Shown here in pieces: positions 47,536-56,252 of a stretch of DNA of 64,000 bases; the first letter of the stretch is position 1, and each line of letters starts with the position of its first letter. The stretch is from Halomonas piscis. Its GTDB lineage: Bacteria > Pseudomonadota > Gammaproteobacteria > Pseudomonadales > Halomonadaceae. The DNA lies in assembly GCF_031886125.1 (NCBI RefSeq), contig NZ_CP119391.1:2046001-2110000 (forward strand), in the 5' to 3' direction. Under the pieces are notes generated by a model. The model saw only the letters and a list, made by a program, of their open reading frames with translations. It was not told the origin of the DNA and did no database searches. The position numbers and the translations under genes were made by a program.

Positions 47536-47566
47536 CGCCGGCAGGCTAACGCCCGCCGGCGTTTTT
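47536..47566 (+). terminator. Terminator of azurin
   Basis: CGCCGGCAGGC and GCCCGCCGGCG form an 11-position stem with one A-C mismatch and a TAAC loop, followed by TTTTT, 47 bp after the azu stop. Confidence 0.85.
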
Positions 47567-47624
47567 GCGTGTGGAGAACGGTGCAGGCACACCAGCCCGC
47601 CATGTACTATCCAGCCCGTCATGT

Positions 47625-47710
47625 GTCATCGCGAGGCTTCACGCCGAAGCGATCTCGGTTTTGTGATCGTGGAGGCAAACCCCGAGATGGCTTCGCAAGC
47701 TCGCCATGAC
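47625..47710. repeat. REP-like imperfect palindrome
   Basis: GTCATCGCGAG at 47625 pairs with CTCGCCATGAC ending at 47710 (10 of 11), and GAAGCGATCTCGG pairs with CCGAGATGGCTTC (11 of 13), around a 20-base centre. The pattern resembles the widespread extragenic palindrome built on GTCATTGCGAG/GAAGCAATCTC. It sits in the azu-MFS spacer and codes for nothing. Confidence 0.7.
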
Positions 47711-47726
47711 GCGGCAGGCTTGCGTA

Positions 47727-47746
47727 GGAGGCCGGCTCCGCCGGGC
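47727..47746. repeat. 20-bp dispersed repeat, copy 1
   Basis: GGAGGCCGGCTCCGCCGGGC occurs here and identically at 50633-50652. It contains overlapping palindromic GC arms (GCCGGCTCCGCCGGC-like) and lies between genes in both places. Confidence 0.75.
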
Positions 47747-47770
47747 AATGCAGGCCCAAGGCCTGCCGGC

Positions 47771-49003
47771 TTACTGCCCCGGGCTCTGCATCACCTGCGG
47801 GTAGCGGGCAGGACTAAAGCGCAGGGTAACGACCAGCATGGTAACGATGCCTATCGCGAGCAGCGCCCAGGCGGCAATAAAGCTGCCGGTCGTTTCGCGC
47901 AGGATGCCGCTGATCCACGGCGAGAGCGCGTTGAGCATAAAGCCGAAGCCCTGCATGAAGGCGGCCAGCCGCCCCGCCGCTCGGGCGTCGGTCAAGTGAT
48001 CCAGCGCCAGTATCAGCCCCAGCGAGAAGCACGCCCCCAGACCAAAGCCGGCAATGGCATTCCACCAAAGCGCCAGCGACTGCGGCATGAAGATAAAGCC
48101 CAGATACCCTACCAGCTGGGCGATGAGGCTTGCCGCCAGCAGCCAGCGGCGGTCGGTGGTTTTTTGACGCTGGGCAATGGCCGGCATGGTCAGCGCGGCC
48201 AGCACCTGGAAGATCGTCATCCACGCCAGCAGCCGGCCGCCGGCCACCGCGCTCCGGCCCAGCTCCTGATAGTACACCGGCAGCCAGGTCACCACGCTTG
48301 AATAGCCTGCGTTGATCACCCCGAAGTACAGCGCCAAAAGCCAGGCGCGCTTCAGCCGCCAGGGGCGCACGCCCTCAATGGCCGTGGCATCCGCCGGCGC
48401 TGCCGCCCGGCGGCGAAAGATCAAGAACCAGCCGGCAAGCGTCACCAGCGCCGGCATCCACCAGATGCCCACGCCCAGCTGCCAGCCGCCGAGCTCGGCA
48501 ATGCGCGGGCTGACCCAGGCCGAGAGCCCGCCGCCGGACATCAGCGAAGCCGAGTAAAGCCCCATCACCAGCGGCATCCGCGCGCCAAAGCGGCGCTTGA
48601 CCAGCCCCGGCACCAGCGCCTGGATCAGCGCGATGCCGGCGCCGCCCAGCAGCGCGGTGGAAAGCAGCGTAAGCCCGGTGCCGTAGGCCTGACGCAGCGC
48701 GCAGGCCACGCCGATGGCACCGAGAGACAGCATGATGCCGCGACTTTCGCCGAGCAGGCGCGCGATCCGGCCGCTGGCCAGCGCCACCGCCCCCATGCAC
48801 AGAAACGGCAGCGTCGTCAGCCAGGCGAGCACCCCGTAGCCCAGCCCCGTGGCGGTGCGGATGTCTTCCATCAAGGGGCTCGCCGAGGCCAGCAGCGGGC
48901 GCAGGTTGAGCCCCAGCGCCATGATCAGCAAAACCCCGCCGACAAACTGCAGCGTTTCGGTATGATCCGCTGTACGGCTGGCCGTACTGCTCGGTGTCGT
49001 CAT
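47771..49003 (-). CDS. MFS transporter, CynX/NimT family
   Basis: A 410-residue major-facilitator protein with twelve predicted helices. The early motif ALGLNLRPLLASASPLMEDIR is characteristic of the CynX/NimT (cyanate / 2-nitroimidazole) subfamily. The substrate is not known. It is on the same strand as the cobQ-like gene upstream, 115 bp away; whether they are co-transcribed is unclear. Confidence 0.9.
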   Translation of the reverse strand: MTTPSSTASRTADHTETLQFVGGVLLIMALGLNLRPLLASASPLMEDIRTATGLGYGVLAWLTTLPFLCMGAVALASGRIARLLGESRGIMLSLGAIGVACALRQAYGTGLTLLSTALLGGAGIALIQALVPGLVKRRFGARMPLVMGLYSASLMSGGGLSAWVSPRIAELGGWQLGVGIWWMPALVTLAGWFLIFRRRAAAPADATAIEGVRPWRLKRAWLLALYFGVINAGYSSVVTWLPVYYQELGRSAVAGGRLLAWMTIFQVLAALTMPAIAQRQKTTDRRWLLAASLIAQLVGYLGFIFMPQSLALWWNAIAGFGLGACFSLGLILALDHLTDARAAGRLAAFMQGFGFMLNALSPWISGILRETTGSFIAAWALLAIGIVTMLVVTLRFSPARYPQVMQSPGQ

Positions 49004-49118
49004 CGTCGCCTCGCGGTGGTTCGGGGACAGCTCACCCTTTTAACACGCTGGCGGGCGAGATGGTATCCAGACGGGTCATTTTAGCCGGCGCTGCCTGCGC
49101 CAAGGCGCTACGAGCGCT

Positions 49119-49934
49119 TCAGGCGGGAGTCAGCAGCGCCAGCACGGCGCTGATATCCAGGTGCTGCTCCAGCGTATCGGCCAAACGTTCCAGCTCACCC
49201 ATGGGCGCCTGGCCGTCTTCGGCGTTCAGGCGCAGCTCCTGCACGTACGGCAGCGTGCCCAGCACCGGCTTTCCGGTATGGTTTTCCAGCCAGTCCACCC
49301 CGGGGTTGAGCAGGTCCATGGCGCCGCGAAAGCGGTTGATTACCAGTCCGCGGGTGCGCGCCCGTTCGGACTCGCCAAGCAGCGCCAGCGTCCCCACCAG
49401 ATGGGCGAATACGCCGCCGCGATCGATATCGCCCACCAGCAGCACCGGGCAGTCTGCCGCTTCGGCGAAGCCCATGTTGGCGATATCGCCTTCGCGCAGA
49501 TTGATTTCCGCCGGGCTGCCGGCGCCCTCGGCGATGATGACGTCATGGCGAGAAGACAGCCTGCGCCAAGCAGCCATCACGCTTTCTTGAGCGGTGCGCT
49601 TGAAGGCGTGGGCGCTGGAGGCATGATAGCTCAGCGCATCCATGTGGGCGTAGTGCCGGCCGCGCAGGACGACTTCGGCGCCGCGGTCGCTTGAGGGCTT
49701 CAGCAGCACCGGGTTCATGTCGCTGTGCGCCGCGACACCGGCGGCCCGAGCCTGCAGTGCGGTGGAACGGCTGATCTCTCCGCCGTCCACGGTCGCCACG
49801 CTGCTCGGAGACATGTTCTGCGGCTTGAACGGCGCCACCGAGACTCTCCGGCGCTTGAGCAATCGGCACAGCCCGGCTACCAGGGTGCTCTTGCCCGCAT
49901 CCGACGTCGTGCCCTGGATCATCAGCGTAGGCAT
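49119..49934 (-). CDS. cobQ: Cobyric acid synthase-like protein lacking the glutaminase domain
   Basis: A 271-residue protein. Residues 1-230 are an intact CobQ ATP-binding domain: P-loop [49 protein letters not shown] and GDIDRGGVF. After [14 protein letters not shown], where the family normally continues into a class I glutaminase (GATase_3) of some 230 residues with a catalytic Cys, the sequence goes straight to [22 protein letters not shown], which resembles the extreme C-terminus of full-length CobQ. This looks like an in-frame internal deletion. Four amidations of adenosylcobyrinate diamide from glutamine would be impossible. Four bases after the preceding gene. Confidence 0.85.
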   Translation of the reverse strand: MPTLMIQGTTSDAGKSTLVAGLCRLLKRRRVSVAPFKPQNMSPSSVATVDGGEISRSTALQARAAGVAAHSDMNPVLLKPSSDRGAEVVLRGRHYAHMDALSYHASSAHAFKRTAQESVMAAWRRLSSRHDVIIAEGAGSPAEINLREGDIANMGFAEAADCPVLLVGDIDRGGVFAHLVGTLALLGESERARTRGLVINRFRGAMDLLNPGVDWLENHTGKPVLGTLPYVQELRLNAEDGQAPMGELERLADTLEQHLDISAVLALLTPA

Positions 49935-49938
49935 GCCG

Positions 49939-50406
49939 CTATCGGTCCAGAATTTCGCGCAGAATCAGATGAATCACCGCGTCTTCCGGGCGGTCATAGC
50001 CGCGGCGACTGTTACCGTCGTAGCGCCGATACTCCTCGTCATAGCGCGATTCGCCCAGGATCTGGCGCAGGCGCGCTTCGTGTTCACGCTCAAGCTCGCG
50101 AAAGGCGCGCTCCCGGGCCCACTCGGAGCGAAAGCGGCGGTTTTCCAGACGCCGGTAGTCGCGCTCGCGGCGGCGCTCGAAGCGCCTCAGCGCGCGGCGT
50201 TGCCGGCGTTCCAGCTCATGGTTTCGGTGGCGCCAGCCGTGATCCTTGCGAGTCGCGCCGCTATAGCCGTCGGTGGCGCCGGAATAAGCGTCGGTAGCCC
50301 CGCTATAGCCGTCGTGGTAGCGGTCGGCATGGGCGCTGCCTGCGCCCAGCGCCAAGGCCAAAACGGCTAGCAGAACAAGAGCCGGCAATCGGGTAACGCC
50401 TTGCAT
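49939..50406 (-). CDS. Secreted Arg-rich protein with YSGATD repeats
   Basis: A 155-residue unknown protein. A signal peptide (residues 1-27, ending GSAHA) is followed by three near-identical units [21 protein letters not shown] (about 33-52), then a strongly basic and acidic helical region full of [16 protein letters not shown] patterns (60-125) and a short C-terminal segment [21 protein letters not shown] precedes the ATG. It is probably periplasmic and coiled; no family is recognised. Its stop lies four bases before the cobQ-like start, but a role in cobalamin metabolism is not implied by its sequence. Confidence 0.7.
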   Translation of the reverse strand: MQGVTRLPALVLLAVLALALGAGSAHADRYHDGYSGATDAYSGATDGYSGATRKDHGWRHRNHELERRQRRALRRFERRRERDYRRLENRRFRSEWARERAFRELEREHEARLRQILGESRYDEEYRRYDGNSRRGYDRPEDAVIHLILREILDR

Positions 50407-50632
50407 AAGTATCCTCCGTTATCGCTGGCGCCAGTATACCGACGAGCAGCATCGCCGAAACCGATAGCCGGCAAAGTTCTTATTCGCTGCCATTTTCTTG
50501 CTGAGCGCCTGGTTTCGCCCGGCGCGGGACGTAAGCCTTGACGCCCTCAGAGGCGATTCGCGGGAAGCCCACCGCCACGCCCTGGAGGAAAGCCTGCCTC
50601 TTGCAAAGCTCTTATGCATCAACCAGCCGCGG

Positions 50633-50652
50633 GAGGCCGGCTCCGCCGGGCG
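50633..50652. repeat. 20-bp dispersed repeat, copy 2
   Basis: GGAGGCCGGCTCCGCCGGGC, identical to 47727-47746. Confidence 0.75.
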
Positions 50653-50691
50653 CGCATCCTCCGGGGATCTTGCAGAGTTTCACGTACCGCA

Positions 50692-50723
50692 AAAAAGCGC
50701 CCCGCCGAGGCGGGGCGTTTTTA
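50692..50723. terminator. Terminator of ytoQ
   Basis: CGCCCCGCC (50699-50707) and GGCGGGGCG (50710-50718) form a 9-bp stem with AAAAAA before and TTTTT after. It follows the ytoQ stop on the minus strand and can also work on the plus strand. Confidence 0.9.
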
Positions 50724-50751
50724 CGTTGCCTCGGCGCTTTTCAGCGAGGCC

Positions 50752-51192
50752 TCAGGCCTTGAGCACGTAGCGCAGGATTTCCACGACCTGGTCGGTGGTG
50801 GTGCACCAGGCCTGGGCATCGGCGTCCACTTCCTTGAGCGGATGGACGATGTCTTCGCTGTGCAGCGTGACGTAGGGCTTGTCCAGCGCCGCGCAGTAGC
50901 CGGCGTCGAAAGCGGCGTTCCACTGCTTGTACTTGTCGCCGAAGCGTACCACTACCATATCGCTCTGCTCGATCAGCGTACGGGTGCGGATGGCGTTGAT
51001 CTTGGACGATTGATGGTCGCGCCAGAACTGCTTGTCTTCGGCACCCAGGTGGTCACCGGCAGCGTCGCTGGCGTCGTGGTCGGTGACCGGCGCGGTGAAC
51101 ACCACGTCCAGACCGGCGGCTTCGGCGCCGCGCTGAATCTCGTCTCGCCAGTCGGTATGAATCTCGCCGGAAAGATAAACGTAAAAACTCAT
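50752..51192 (-). CDS. ytoQ: YtoQ family protein
   Basis: A 146-residue protein of the YtoQ family, distantly related to nucleoside 2-deoxyribosyltransferases (opening strand YVYLSGEIHTDWRDEI; DMVVVRFGDKYKQWNAAFDAGYCAALDKPYVTLH). No reaction has been proven for the family to my knowledge. GGAGAT precedes the ATG. It lies between btuD and the YSGATD-repeat gene, with its own terminator and probably its own promoter, so a link to cobalamin transport is not established. Confidence 0.88.
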   Translation of the reverse strand: MSFYVYLSGEIHTDWRDEIQRGAEAAGLDVVFTAPVTDHDASDAAGDHLGAEDKQFWRDHQSSKINAIRTRTLIEQSDMVVVRFGDKYKQWNAAFDAGYCAALDKPYVTLHSEDIVHPLKEVDADAQAWCTTTDQVVEILRYVLKA

Positions 51193-51259
51193 GGTGATCT
51201 CCTGCTGTTGGTCAAAAACACTGAGCCACGAAACGGCCCATGATAGCCCATAACAGGTT

Positions 51260-51278
51260 TATGGAAAATACTTCCATA
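51260..51278. promoter_or_regulatory. Inverted repeat upstream of ytoQ
   Basis: TATGGAA (51260-51266) and TTCCATA (51272-51278) form a perfect 7-bp inverted repeat with a 5-bp spacer, 68 bp before the ytoQ start and just after btuD. The AT-rich context fits an operator in the ytoQ promoter. The protein that would bind is unknown. Confidence 0.35.
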
Positions 51279-51306
51279 GATATGGCAATCCACCATGGCA
51301 GCAGCC

Positions 51307-52077
51307 TCAGGGATTGATCGGCACAAACACCGGCGCGCCGTCCACTTCCACCACGCTCAGCCGCTGCCGATAGAGCCGCTCCAGCGCGCCGGGCTCAAGC
51401 ATCGCGCGGGCCTCGCCCCAGCAGGCCTCGCCGTCCGGGTACAGCAGCAGAACATGGCTGCACCAGCGGGCGGCAAGGTTAAGATCGTGCAGGCACAGCA
51501 TCAGCGCCCTGCCGGCCGCCGCCCGATCGTGCATCAGCCCCATGACCGCGCTCTGGTGGTGCAGATCCAGGTGGTTGGTGGGCTCGTCCACCAGCCACAC
51601 CGCCGGGTCCTGGGTGAGCAGCGTGGCCATGGCCACCCGCTGGCGCTCGCCGCCGGAGAGCGTGTGGGTCAGCCGGTCTCCCAGGTGGGCCACGTCCAGC
51701 CGCTCAAGAGCTGCCCGCACCCGCTGTGCGTCTTTCGCACTCTGCCGCTGCCAGCAGGAGAGGTACGGATGTCGGCCGATCATTGCGGTTTCGGCCACCG
51801 TTGCGGGAAAGCCGTCCGTCCGCTCCTGAAATACCAGCCCCAGCTTTTGCGCTATCTGCCGGCGGCGCAGCCGGGCAAGGGGCGTCTCGTCCAGCCTTAT
51901 CTCGCCCGCCCGGGCCGGGATGAGGCCGGCAAGCGTATGCAGAAGCGTGGTTTTGCCCGCGCCGTTGGGGCCCAGCACGCCCCACACCTGCCCGGGCTCC
52001 ACGGCCAGATCCAGCGGTCTGCCGCTCTGACGGCCGGGCACGTCGATAACCAGGCCGGTCGCTGACAATACCCCCAT
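51307..52077 (-). CDS. btuD: Vitamin B12 ABC transporter ATPase
   Basis: A 256-residue FecE/BtuD-type ATPase with Walker A GPNGAGKT, signature LSGGERQR, Walker B VWLVDEPTNHLD and switch His in CLHDLNLA. The start ATG overlaps the btuC stop (TGATG); longer frames are out of register with any homologue. It powers import through BtuC. It ends the btuB-F-C-D operon. Confidence 0.94.
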   Translation of the reverse strand: MGVLSATGLVIDVPGRQSGRPLDLAVEPGQVWGVLGPNGAGKTTLLHTLAGLIPARAGEIRLDETPLARLRRRQIAQKLGLVFQERTDGFPATVAETAMIGRHPYLSCWQRQSAKDAQRVRAALERLDVAHLGDRLTHTLSGGERQRVAMATLLTQDPAVWLVDEPTNHLDLHHQSAVMGLMHDRAAAGRALMLCLHDLNLAARWCSHVLLLYPDGEACWGEARAMLEPGALERLYRQRLSVVEVDGAPVFVPINP

Positions 52078-53060
52078 CAGCCACTCCGGTAGAGCAGAAA
52101 AAGAAACGTCGGCACGCCCAAAAGCGCAGTAATCACCCCCACCGGCAGCTGCTCCGGGGCAATCACCGTGCGCGCCAGCGTATCCGCCAGCAGCAGCAAA
52201 GTGCCGCCGGCCAGCGCGCAGGCGGGCAGCGTCAGGCGCTGGTCGTTGCCCAGCACCAGACGCAGCATGTGCGGCACCACCAGCCCTACAAAGCCGATGC
52301 TGCCCGCCGTCGTTACCGCCACGGCGGTAAGCAGGCTGGCCATGGCGTAAATGCCCCATTCCAGCGGCCTAGCCTCGACGCCCAGCGCCGCCGCCTGCTG
52401 CGGCCCCCGGGCCAGCACGTTGAGGCTGCGCCCCAGCGGCATGAGAACCACGCAGGTAAGCGTCAGCAGTAACAGCGGCAGCCCCGGCGTACGGGCGTAG
52501 GAGAGATCGCCCATCAGCCAGTAGAGCATGCTCGGCAGGCGCTCGGCCGGCGTCATGGAAAGCATCAGGGTAATCATCGCCCCCCAGCCGGAGGCCACCA
52601 CAACGCCGGTGAGCAAAAGCCGGGTAGGCGCCCAGCCGCCGCGGCCGTGGGCGAGCCCGAACACCAGCAGCGTGGAGAAAAGCGCGCCGCCAAAGGCCGA
52701 GGTGGAAGATAGCCAGCCGCCAAGCCCTAAAAGCATGGCCCCCAGCGCGCCGATGGCCGCGCCGCCGGAAATGCCCAGCACGTAGGGATCGGCCAAAGGG
52801 TTTCTCAGCAGCACCTGCATCAAGGCACCCGCCACGGCCAGAAGCCCGCCCACGGCAAAGGCCGAAAGCGCCCGGGGCAGGCGCAGCTCGACCACCATGG
52901 TGCGCGCCAGCGGATTGCCTTCGCCAAGCGCAATGGCCCAGAGCTGCTCAGGGGAAATGGAGGCGCTGCCCACGCCCAGCGATATACCCAGCGCCCCCAG
53001 TGCCCCCAGCGCCAGCAATGCCAGCGGTATTCCCGGGCGGCTGCCGGTGCGGGAAGGCAT
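52077..53060 (-). CDS. btuC: Vitamin B12 ABC transporter permease
   Basis: A 327-residue FecCD-family permease with about ten helices. LRLPRALSAFAVGGLLAVAGALMQVLLRNPLADPYVLG is the family signature region, and GSIGFVGLVVPHMLR the conserved late motif. The start overlaps the btuF stop (TAATG). Assignment to B12 rather than haem or siderophore rests on the riboswitch and cob genes. Confidence 0.94.
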   Translation of the reverse strand: MPSRTGSRPGIPLALLALGALGALGISLGVGSASISPEQLWAIALGEGNPLARTMVVELRLPRALSAFAVGGLLAVAGALMQVLLRNPLADPYVLGISGGAAIGALGAMLLGLGGWLSSTSAFGGALFSTLLVFGLAHGRGGWAPTRLLLTGVVVASGWGAMITLMLSMTPAERLPSMLYWLMGDLSYARTPGLPLLLLTLTCVVLMPLGRSLNVLARGPQQAAALGVEARPLEWGIYAMASLLTAVAVTTAGSIGFVGLVVPHMLRLVLGNDQRLTLPACALAGGTLLLLADTLARTVIAPEQLPVGVITALLGVPTFLFLLYRSG

Positions 53061-53974
53061 TACTCGGCGCCGCTCCCGGGGCGCGCCTGGTCAATACGCT
53101 CGCAAAGGCTTTGCGCGCCCTGCAGAAAGCGCGGTGTCGGCCGCACCAGCGGATCCGCCGGTACGGTATAGAGGTTATCTTCGGCCACGGCGGCCATGTT
53201 CGGGTACTGGCGCCAGTGCCCCAGCCAGTCGTTATCCATCGATTCCTCGTCGCTGCCGGTGATGATGACCTCGGGGTTTGCCTCAAGCACCGCCTCGTCG
53301 TCCAGGCGCGGCACCAGCCGGGGCTGGTCGCCAAAGACGTTGGCGCCGCCGCAGGCTTCGATCGCCCGGCCGATCAGATGCTCGCCGTTGAGGGTCATCA
53401 GCGGCGCATCCCACACCTGATAAAAGGTGCGCACCGGGTCGCGCTCGGCGTAGCGCGCCTCGAGCTTTTCCATGCCGTCAAGAAACGCCTCGGCCTCTTG
53501 CTCGGCGGTGGCTTCGCTGCCGGCAAGGCGGCCGATACGCTTAAGCGTACCGGCCACGCCCTCCACCGTGCGCGGCTCGATGTAAAACACTTGGGTGCCC
53601 AGCGACTCAAGCGTTTCCAGCTGCTCTTCCGGATTGCCGGTGACCCAGCCGATCACCAGGTCCGGCCGAAGGCCCACCAGCGCCTCCAGATCGATGCGGT
53701 TATAGTCCCCCACCGAAGGCAGCTTGCGCGCCCGGGCCGGATAGTCGCTGTGCGCCACCACGGCGACGACCCTTTCCCCGGCGCCGGCGGCAAAGGCAAG
53801 CTCGGTGGCGCCAGGCGACAGCGCCACAAGGCGCCGAGCCGGCGCTTCAAGGCAGACCCTGCGCTCCAGGTCATCCACCGCGCAGCGCTCGGCGCCCGTC
53901 GCGGCCGCGCCGGCGGCTGCCAGCCCCGACACGCCGAGTGTCAGGGCAGCGACGAATAATAGCCTAGCGCCCAT
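53060..53974 (-). CDS. btuF: Periplasmic cobalamin-binding protein
   Basis: A 304-residue class III solute-binding protein (BtuF/FepB fold) with a signal peptide ending near AAAGAAATGA. The core RLVALSPGATELAFAAGAGERVVAV is typical of BtuF and NSVxxD-type helical binding proteins. It delivers B12 or cobinamide to BtuCD. It overlaps the 3' end of btuB by 11 bp. Confidence 0.92.
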   Translation of the reverse strand: MGARLLFVAALTLGVSGLAAAGAAATGAERCAVDDLERRVCLEAPARRLVALSPGATELAFAAGAGERVVAVVAHSDYPARARKLPSVGDYNRIDLEALVGLRPDLVIGWVTGNPEEQLETLESLGTQVFYIEPRTVEGVAGTLKRIGRLAGSEATAEQEAEAFLDGMEKLEARYAERDPVRTFYQVWDAPLMTLNGEHLIGRAIEACGGANVFGDQPRLVPRLDDEAVLEANPEVIITGSDEESMDNDWLGHWRQYPNMAAVAEDNLYTVPADPLVRPTPRFLQGAQSLCERIDQARPGSGAE

Positions 53975-55811
53975 CGATACCCACGCTCAGCATCACGCTG
54001 CGGCCGGGGTTTTCGTAGGCAAAGCCTTGAAAGGCGTCAAAGGCGGTGACGTAGTCCTTGTCAAAGACGTTGTCCACGTTGACTCGGGCAAACCAGGCCG
54101 GGGCAAAGCGCCAGGTAGTGCGCAGGTCGAGCTTGCCGTAGCCGCCCAGGCGCTTGTCGTTGGCGGCGTCGTTATAGCGGTGGTTTTCGGCAACCAAAGA
54201 GCCGCCCAGGGTCCAGTTGCCCAGCGTGCGATCCACGTCCAGGCGGGCAGACTGGCTGACTTCACGGGACAGGCGGTTGCCCGTCTCGCGATCTTCCGGG
54301 TCGGTATAGGCCAGTGCCGCCTGAATATCCCAGCCGTCCGCTTCCATGCCGCCTGACAGCTCTACCCCGCGAACGCGGGCTTCGTCGACGTTTTCCGGCT
54401 GGGTGACAAAGACGATCTTGTCATCGATATCGGACCGGTAGATCGCGGCGTCCCAGAACCAGCCGCCGTACTGGCCGCGAGCGCCCAGCTCGTACGTCCT
54501 GGAGGTTTCCGGCTGGACGTCGGGGTTGTTGGAGCCCGGGTAATAAAGGTCGTTGAACGTCGGTGCGCGAAACGCCGTGCCGTAGCTGGCGCGCAGGGTG
54601 TGGCGGTCGTCCAGATCATAGCCCAGCGCCAGATTGCCGGTGACCTCGTCGCCGTAGGCTTCGTTGTCGTCAAAGCGCAGGCTGGGCTGTACGGTCAGCG
54701 GGGCAAAGTCCAAAAGCCCCTGGGCAAACACCGCCTTGTTGTCGCGGCTGTCGGCGTTATACACCGTGGTGCTGTCGACCTTGTCTTCCAGATATTCGGC
54801 GCCGACCACCAGCTGGTGATAGCCGAACGTCAGGGTATTATCCAGCCGGGCAATGCGCGTTCTGGTATTGAACTCGCCGGGAAAGTCGGAAAAGTCTTGC
54901 ATCTCGTCGCGAGACTCGCTGAGCGTTAGCCGGCTGGTCCAGCTTTCGCCGAGCTCCACTTCGCCATATACGCCTCCCACCTGCTGGACGAAGTCCTGCT
55001 CGCCGCCGATGTACTCGGTATTGCCCCGGGCGCGCAGGGCCAGCAGGCCGACTTCGGCGCCCCCGCCCAGTTGCTGAGACAGCCGCACCAGGCCGGTGGT
55101 GTTGTCGTAGGATTTTTTCTCGCCGCTCTCGCGCAGCTTGATACCGTCGGTGTCCAGACGGCTGGCGGCAAAACGGTAGCCGGTGCCGTCCTCGCTGCCG
55201 GAAATCGACGCGCTGGCGCGCCGAGTATCAAAGCTGCCTGCCCCCACAGACAGCGTCGGCGACGGTTCCCCCTCGCCCCGGGGGGTAAACAGCTGTACCA
55301 CGCCGCCCATGGCGTCTGCGCCGTAAAGGCTGCCCCTGGGGCCGCGAACCACTTCGGCGCGCTCGAACAGGCGCGGGTCAAGAAGCTGCCAGGCAGCCCC
55401 GCCGCTGGTAGCTGACCCCAGGCGGATGCCGTCGATCATCATCAGCGTGCCGCTGTTGCCCGCACCGCGGATGCTGACGCTCGCCGTTTTGCCAAAGCCG
55501 CCGTTGGACGACACGTTGACCCCCGGCTGGCCGCGCAGCAGCTGGGTAATGTCGTTGGGGTTCTGGCGACGCAGGGTGGCTTCGTCGAGAACGGAGACGG
55601 ACGACAGCGTTTGGTCAGCGGTCCGCGGTGCCAGGGTCGCGGTGACCACGACCGGATTAAGCTCATCGCGGTTCCCGGCCTCGTCCGGCGCGTTGACGCC
55701 CTGGGCATGAACGGTCAGCGTCGTCGCGGCCAGGCTAACGGACGCAAGCGTTTTGCCGGCGCGCGCTTTGCCGGAACATAAGCGGCCGGAGGTCGAAATA
55801 TGGCTGAACAT
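53964..55811 (-). CDS. btuB: TonB-dependent cobalamin receptor
   Basis: An outer-membrane receptor of 615 residues, matching E. coli BtuB (614). The TonB box is in NPVVVTATL after a signal peptide ending near TVHAQG; the plug domain has GQPGVNVSSNGGFGKTASVSIRGAG and the barrel ends in a C-terminal strand (SVMLSVGIDGR), which lacks the usual terminal Phe. I start at ATG 55811 with AAGGGA six bases upstream; other ATGs at 55853 and 55829 lack one. Under the cobalamin riboswitch. Confidence 0.94.
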   Translation of the reverse strand: MFSHISTSGRLCSGKARAGKTLASVSLAATTLTVHAQGVNAPDEAGNRDELNPVVVTATLAPRTADQTLSSVSVLDEATLRRQNPNDITQLLRGQPGVNVSSNGGFGKTASVSIRGAGNSGTLMMIDGIRLGSATSGGAAWQLLDPRLFERAEVVRGPRGSLYGADAMGGVVQLFTPRGEGEPSPTLSVGAGSFDTRRASASISGSEDGTGYRFAASRLDTDGIKLRESGEKKSYDNTTGLVRLSQQLGGGAEVGLLALRARGNTEYIGGEQDFVQQVGGVYGEVELGESWTSRLTLSESRDEMQDFSDFPGEFNTRTRIARLDNTLTFGYHQLVVGAEYLEDKVDSTTVYNADSRDNKAVFAQGLLDFAPLTVQPSLRFDDNEAYGDEVTGNLALGYDLDDRHTLRASYGTAFRAPTFNDLYYPGSNNPDVQPETSRTYELGARGQYGGWFWDAAIYRSDIDDKIVFVTQPENVDEARVRGVELSGGMEADGWDIQAALAYTDPEDRETGNRLSREVSQSARLDVDRTLGNWTLGGSLVAENHRYNDAANDKRLGGYGKLDLRTTWRFAPAWFARVNVDNVFDKDYVTAFDAFQGFAYENPGRSVMLSVGIDGR

Positions 55812-55984
55812 AGTGATTCCCTTGCTCATCGTGCTCACCCGCACGGATATCATCGTTTTATGCCGGGCGAGTCTTGATGGCAGGGTTGCAGCAGAGGGAA
55901 AAGCGCGCGCGCCTGTTTCCGCCTGCCGGCGCCCACCGCGCCACGGCCAGTGTTCCCGGTCCCGCCTTGCAGCGGGCCGGGTCG

Positions 55985-56200
55985 CTCAGGCCGGTCTCCG
56001 GGCTGACGAGCAAAAGGCTTACCCTTCGGGCGTTGGCCTTTATGCCGCAGCGCCCTTCCCGCGCGCTTTATACGTTGAGCATAAAGCGGCGCAGTGGCAT
56101 GCGTTGCGGCTGTCTCGATCACCGTTGCGGGGGCAGCGTCGGATTGGGCACCGACTTCCCGTTTCACCGCCGTAAAAGCCTACGGCTGGCACCTGAGAGT
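55985..56200 (-). promoter_or_regulatory. Cobalamin riboswitch
   Basis: The aptamer is clear on the minus strand: CAGGTGCC near 56195-56188, then AAACGGGAAGTCGGTGC, AATCCGACGCTGCCCCCGC, AACGGTGA, GCCACTG at about 56098-56092, GGGAAGG, GCCCGAAG and the B12 box CGTCAGCCCGGAGACCGGCC (56008-55989). It precedes btuB by about 175 bases. That spacer has GC-rich stems ending in GCGCGCGCTTTTCCC, a possible expression platform. Expected effect: adenosyl- or other cobalamin shuts off btuB-F-C-D. The cob operon upstream ends before it. Confidence 0.95.
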
Positions 56201-56252
56201 GCGCGTAAGCTAGCAAGTTGCGCGCCGTAACGCAACGCTGCCAACGGGATAC

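Larger units (their letters stand above)
50407..50751. other. Intergenic region before ytoQ with repeat and terminator
   Basis: These 345 bp contain the promoter region of the YSGATD-repeat gene near 50410-50480, the second copy of the 20-bp dispersed repeat and the ytoQ terminator. No convincing gene is visible. Confidence 0.6.
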
